Of a DNA stretch of 64,000 nucleotides, positions 63,093 to 64,000 are shown in pieces (positions within the stretch are counted from its first letter, which is position 1; each line of letters opens with the position of its first letter). Origin of the DNA: Paenibacillus silviterrae (GTDB lineage: Bacteria > Bacillota > Bacilli > Paenibacillales > NBRC-103111). A model generated the notes under the pieces. It was not told the DNA's origin, did no database searches, and saw only the letters and a list, made by a program, of their open reading frames with translations. The DNA lies in contig NZ_JASKUT010000001.1 in NCBI RefSeq assembly GCF_030167925.1, positions 124,001 through 188,000 on the forward strand, written 5' to 3'. A program made the translations under genes and the position numbers.

Positions 63093-64000
63093 TTGGACAG
63101 TGATTCGTTACCGATGCTGATCAATGTCAGTTTAGTGCTGCTGCTGGTGTTCTTGAACGGCTTTTTCGTCGCCGCGGAATTTGCCATGGTGAAGGTGCGA
63201 AACAGCCGGATTCACTCCTTAGCGGAGGAAGGCCATCGAAACGCCAAGCTGGCTCGATCGATTATCAACAACCTGGACGCTTATCTTTCCGCTTGTCAGC
63301 TGGGCATCACGCTGGCATCGCTCGGACTGGGTTGGATCGGGGAGCCTGCGATCGCTAAACTGCTGGAGCCGGTTTTGGAACCGCTGCACTTGCCACAGAC
63401 GGTTATTCATACGATTGCCTTTATCATCGCTTTTACACTCATCACGGTGCTGCATATCACCTTAGGCGAGCAGTTTCCCAAAACCTACGCGATTCGCAAA
63501 TCCGAGCAAGTCACGCTGCTATCTTCTTTGCCCCTGGTTTTGTTTTATAAGCTGATGTATCCCTTCATCTGGTTTCTGAACGGGACCTCGTCCTGGATGC
63601 TTCGCCGGGCCGGTATCGAGCCTACGGAGGAGCAACATTCCGCCCATACGGAAGAGGAAATTCGCGTGCTGATGAAGGAAAGCAACAAAAGCGGCTTGAT
63701 TGACAACACGGAGCTCGCGCTGATGGATAACATCTTTGATTTTGCGGAAACGAACGCCCGGGAGATTATGATCCCCCGAACGGAAATGGTGTGTCTGTAC
63801 TCCCAGCTGTCCTATGAAGCCAACAAGGAAATCGCCATCAGCGAGATGCACACAAGATACCCGGTGTGTGATCCCGATAAGGACAATATTATCGGCTTCG
63901 TACATATCAAGGATCTCTTGAAAACCGATAATCCTGTAAGCGGTATTACGAGTCTGGTGCGGCCATTGACCAAGGTGCCGGAATCGATGCAGATCAGTGC
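63093..64000 (+). CDS. CNNM/CorC-type membrane protein (DUF21 plus CBS), C-terminus cut by window edge
   Basis: The frame is open from TTG 63093 to the window end (302 residues, no stop). Residues about 5-190 form the DUF21 transmembrane domain, with the conserved FFVAAEFAMVKVRNSRI, ACQLGITLASLGLGWIGEP and TLGEQFPKTYAI blocks. A CBS-pair domain then begins after MIPRTEMVCL (near residue 228). The family, often annotated as hemolysin, includes magnesium or cobalt transporters. GGGAG lies 4-5 nt before the TTG; ATG 63114 is an alternative start. The C-terminal CorC/HlyC domain is expected outside the window. Confidence 0.9.
   Translation, partial: MDSDSLPMLINVSLVLLLVFLNGFFVAAEFAMVKVRNSRIHSLAEEGHRNAKLARSIINNLDAYLSACQLGITLASLGLGWIGEPAIAKLLEPVLEPLHLPQTVIHTIAFIIAFTLITVLHITLGEQFPKTYAIRKSEQVTLLSSLPLVLFYKLMYPFIWFLNGTSSWMLRRAGIEPTEEQHSAHTEEEIRVLMKESNKSGLIDNTELALMDNIFDFAETNAREIMIPRTEMVCLYSQLSYEANKEIAISEMHTRYPVCDPDKDNIIGFVHIKDLLKTDNPVSGITSLVRPLTKVPESMQIS

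Overview
The window is a stretch of chromosomal backbone from an endospore-forming Firmicute of the Paenibacillaceae type (Paenibacillus or a close relative). The evidence is the sporulation genes (spoIVFA/spoIVFB, spo0B, bofC, spoVB, safA-like, a spoIID/lytB-domain gene), a gene order close to that of Bacillus subtilis (maf-radC-mreBCD-minCD, rplU-prp-rpmA-spo0B-obg, thrR/pheB-pheA, bofC-ruv, queA-tgt-yajC, spoVB-comN-secDF, recJ-apt-relA-dtd, hisS-aspS-tcdA-rarA), AGGAGG-type ribosome binding sites, frequent TTG/GTG starts and a T-box leader. Base composition is mid to moderately high GC. I saw no rRNA, tRNA, insertion sequence, prophage or CRISPR array.

Layout. 1-7.8 kb: a truncated secreted amidase (minus strand), then DUF4321-maf-radC and the cell-shape/division cluster mreBCD-minCD-rodA. 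7.8-10 kb: a small Cys-rich protein and the SpoIVFA/SpoIVFB pro-sigma-K processing pair. 10-14.6 kb: RNase G, an L21 leader, rplU-prp-rpmA, spo0B, obg. 14.6-19.4 kb: a nitrate module (nitrate transporter, molybdopterin nitrate reductase, TrpD2-like protein) with a perfect GlnR/TnrA-type box on its promoter. 19.4-23.9 kb: a Nudix hydrolase, a ThrR/PheB-type HTH-ACT protein, hom-thrB-pheA with an unusual operator-rich structured leader. 24-25.4 kb (minus): hemerythrin-like protein plus formate/nitrite channel behind a textbook class II Fnr promoter. 25.6-28.6 kb: uxaB-uxaA. 28.7-31.6 kb: LysM spore protein, signal peptidase I, BofC. 32-39 kb: ruvC-ruvA-ruvB, SpoIID-domain protein, queA-tgt-yajC. 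39-44.8 kb: two small membrane-protein genes, spoVB, comN, secD and secF. 44.9-51.7 kb: a CDF transporter, recJ-apt, relA, dtd. 51.7-55.8 kb: a small ORF, hemZ-like radical SAM protein, a membrane-anchored FAD oxidoreductase behind a 33-bp perfect palindrome. 55.8-60 kb: T-box, hisS-aspS-tcdA. 60-64 kb: czrA-czcD zinc module, rarA, truncated CNNM/CorC-type protein.

Most of the window is ordinary housekeeping and sporulation. The parts most worth attention are regulatory or accessory: the hom leader with repeated ATTTTsAAAAT-type operators, the TrpD2-like protein tied to nitrate reductase, the Fnr-type promoter of hemerythrin-nirC, a promoter that runs almost directly into a terminator before ruvC, the palindrome cluster before the FAD oxidoreductase, and the terminator between mreB and mreC. 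I found no evidence for a wholly new multi-gene system. The TrpD2-nitrate reductase linkage is the nearest candidate. All calls come from reading the sequence and from remembered family features; no searches were run.
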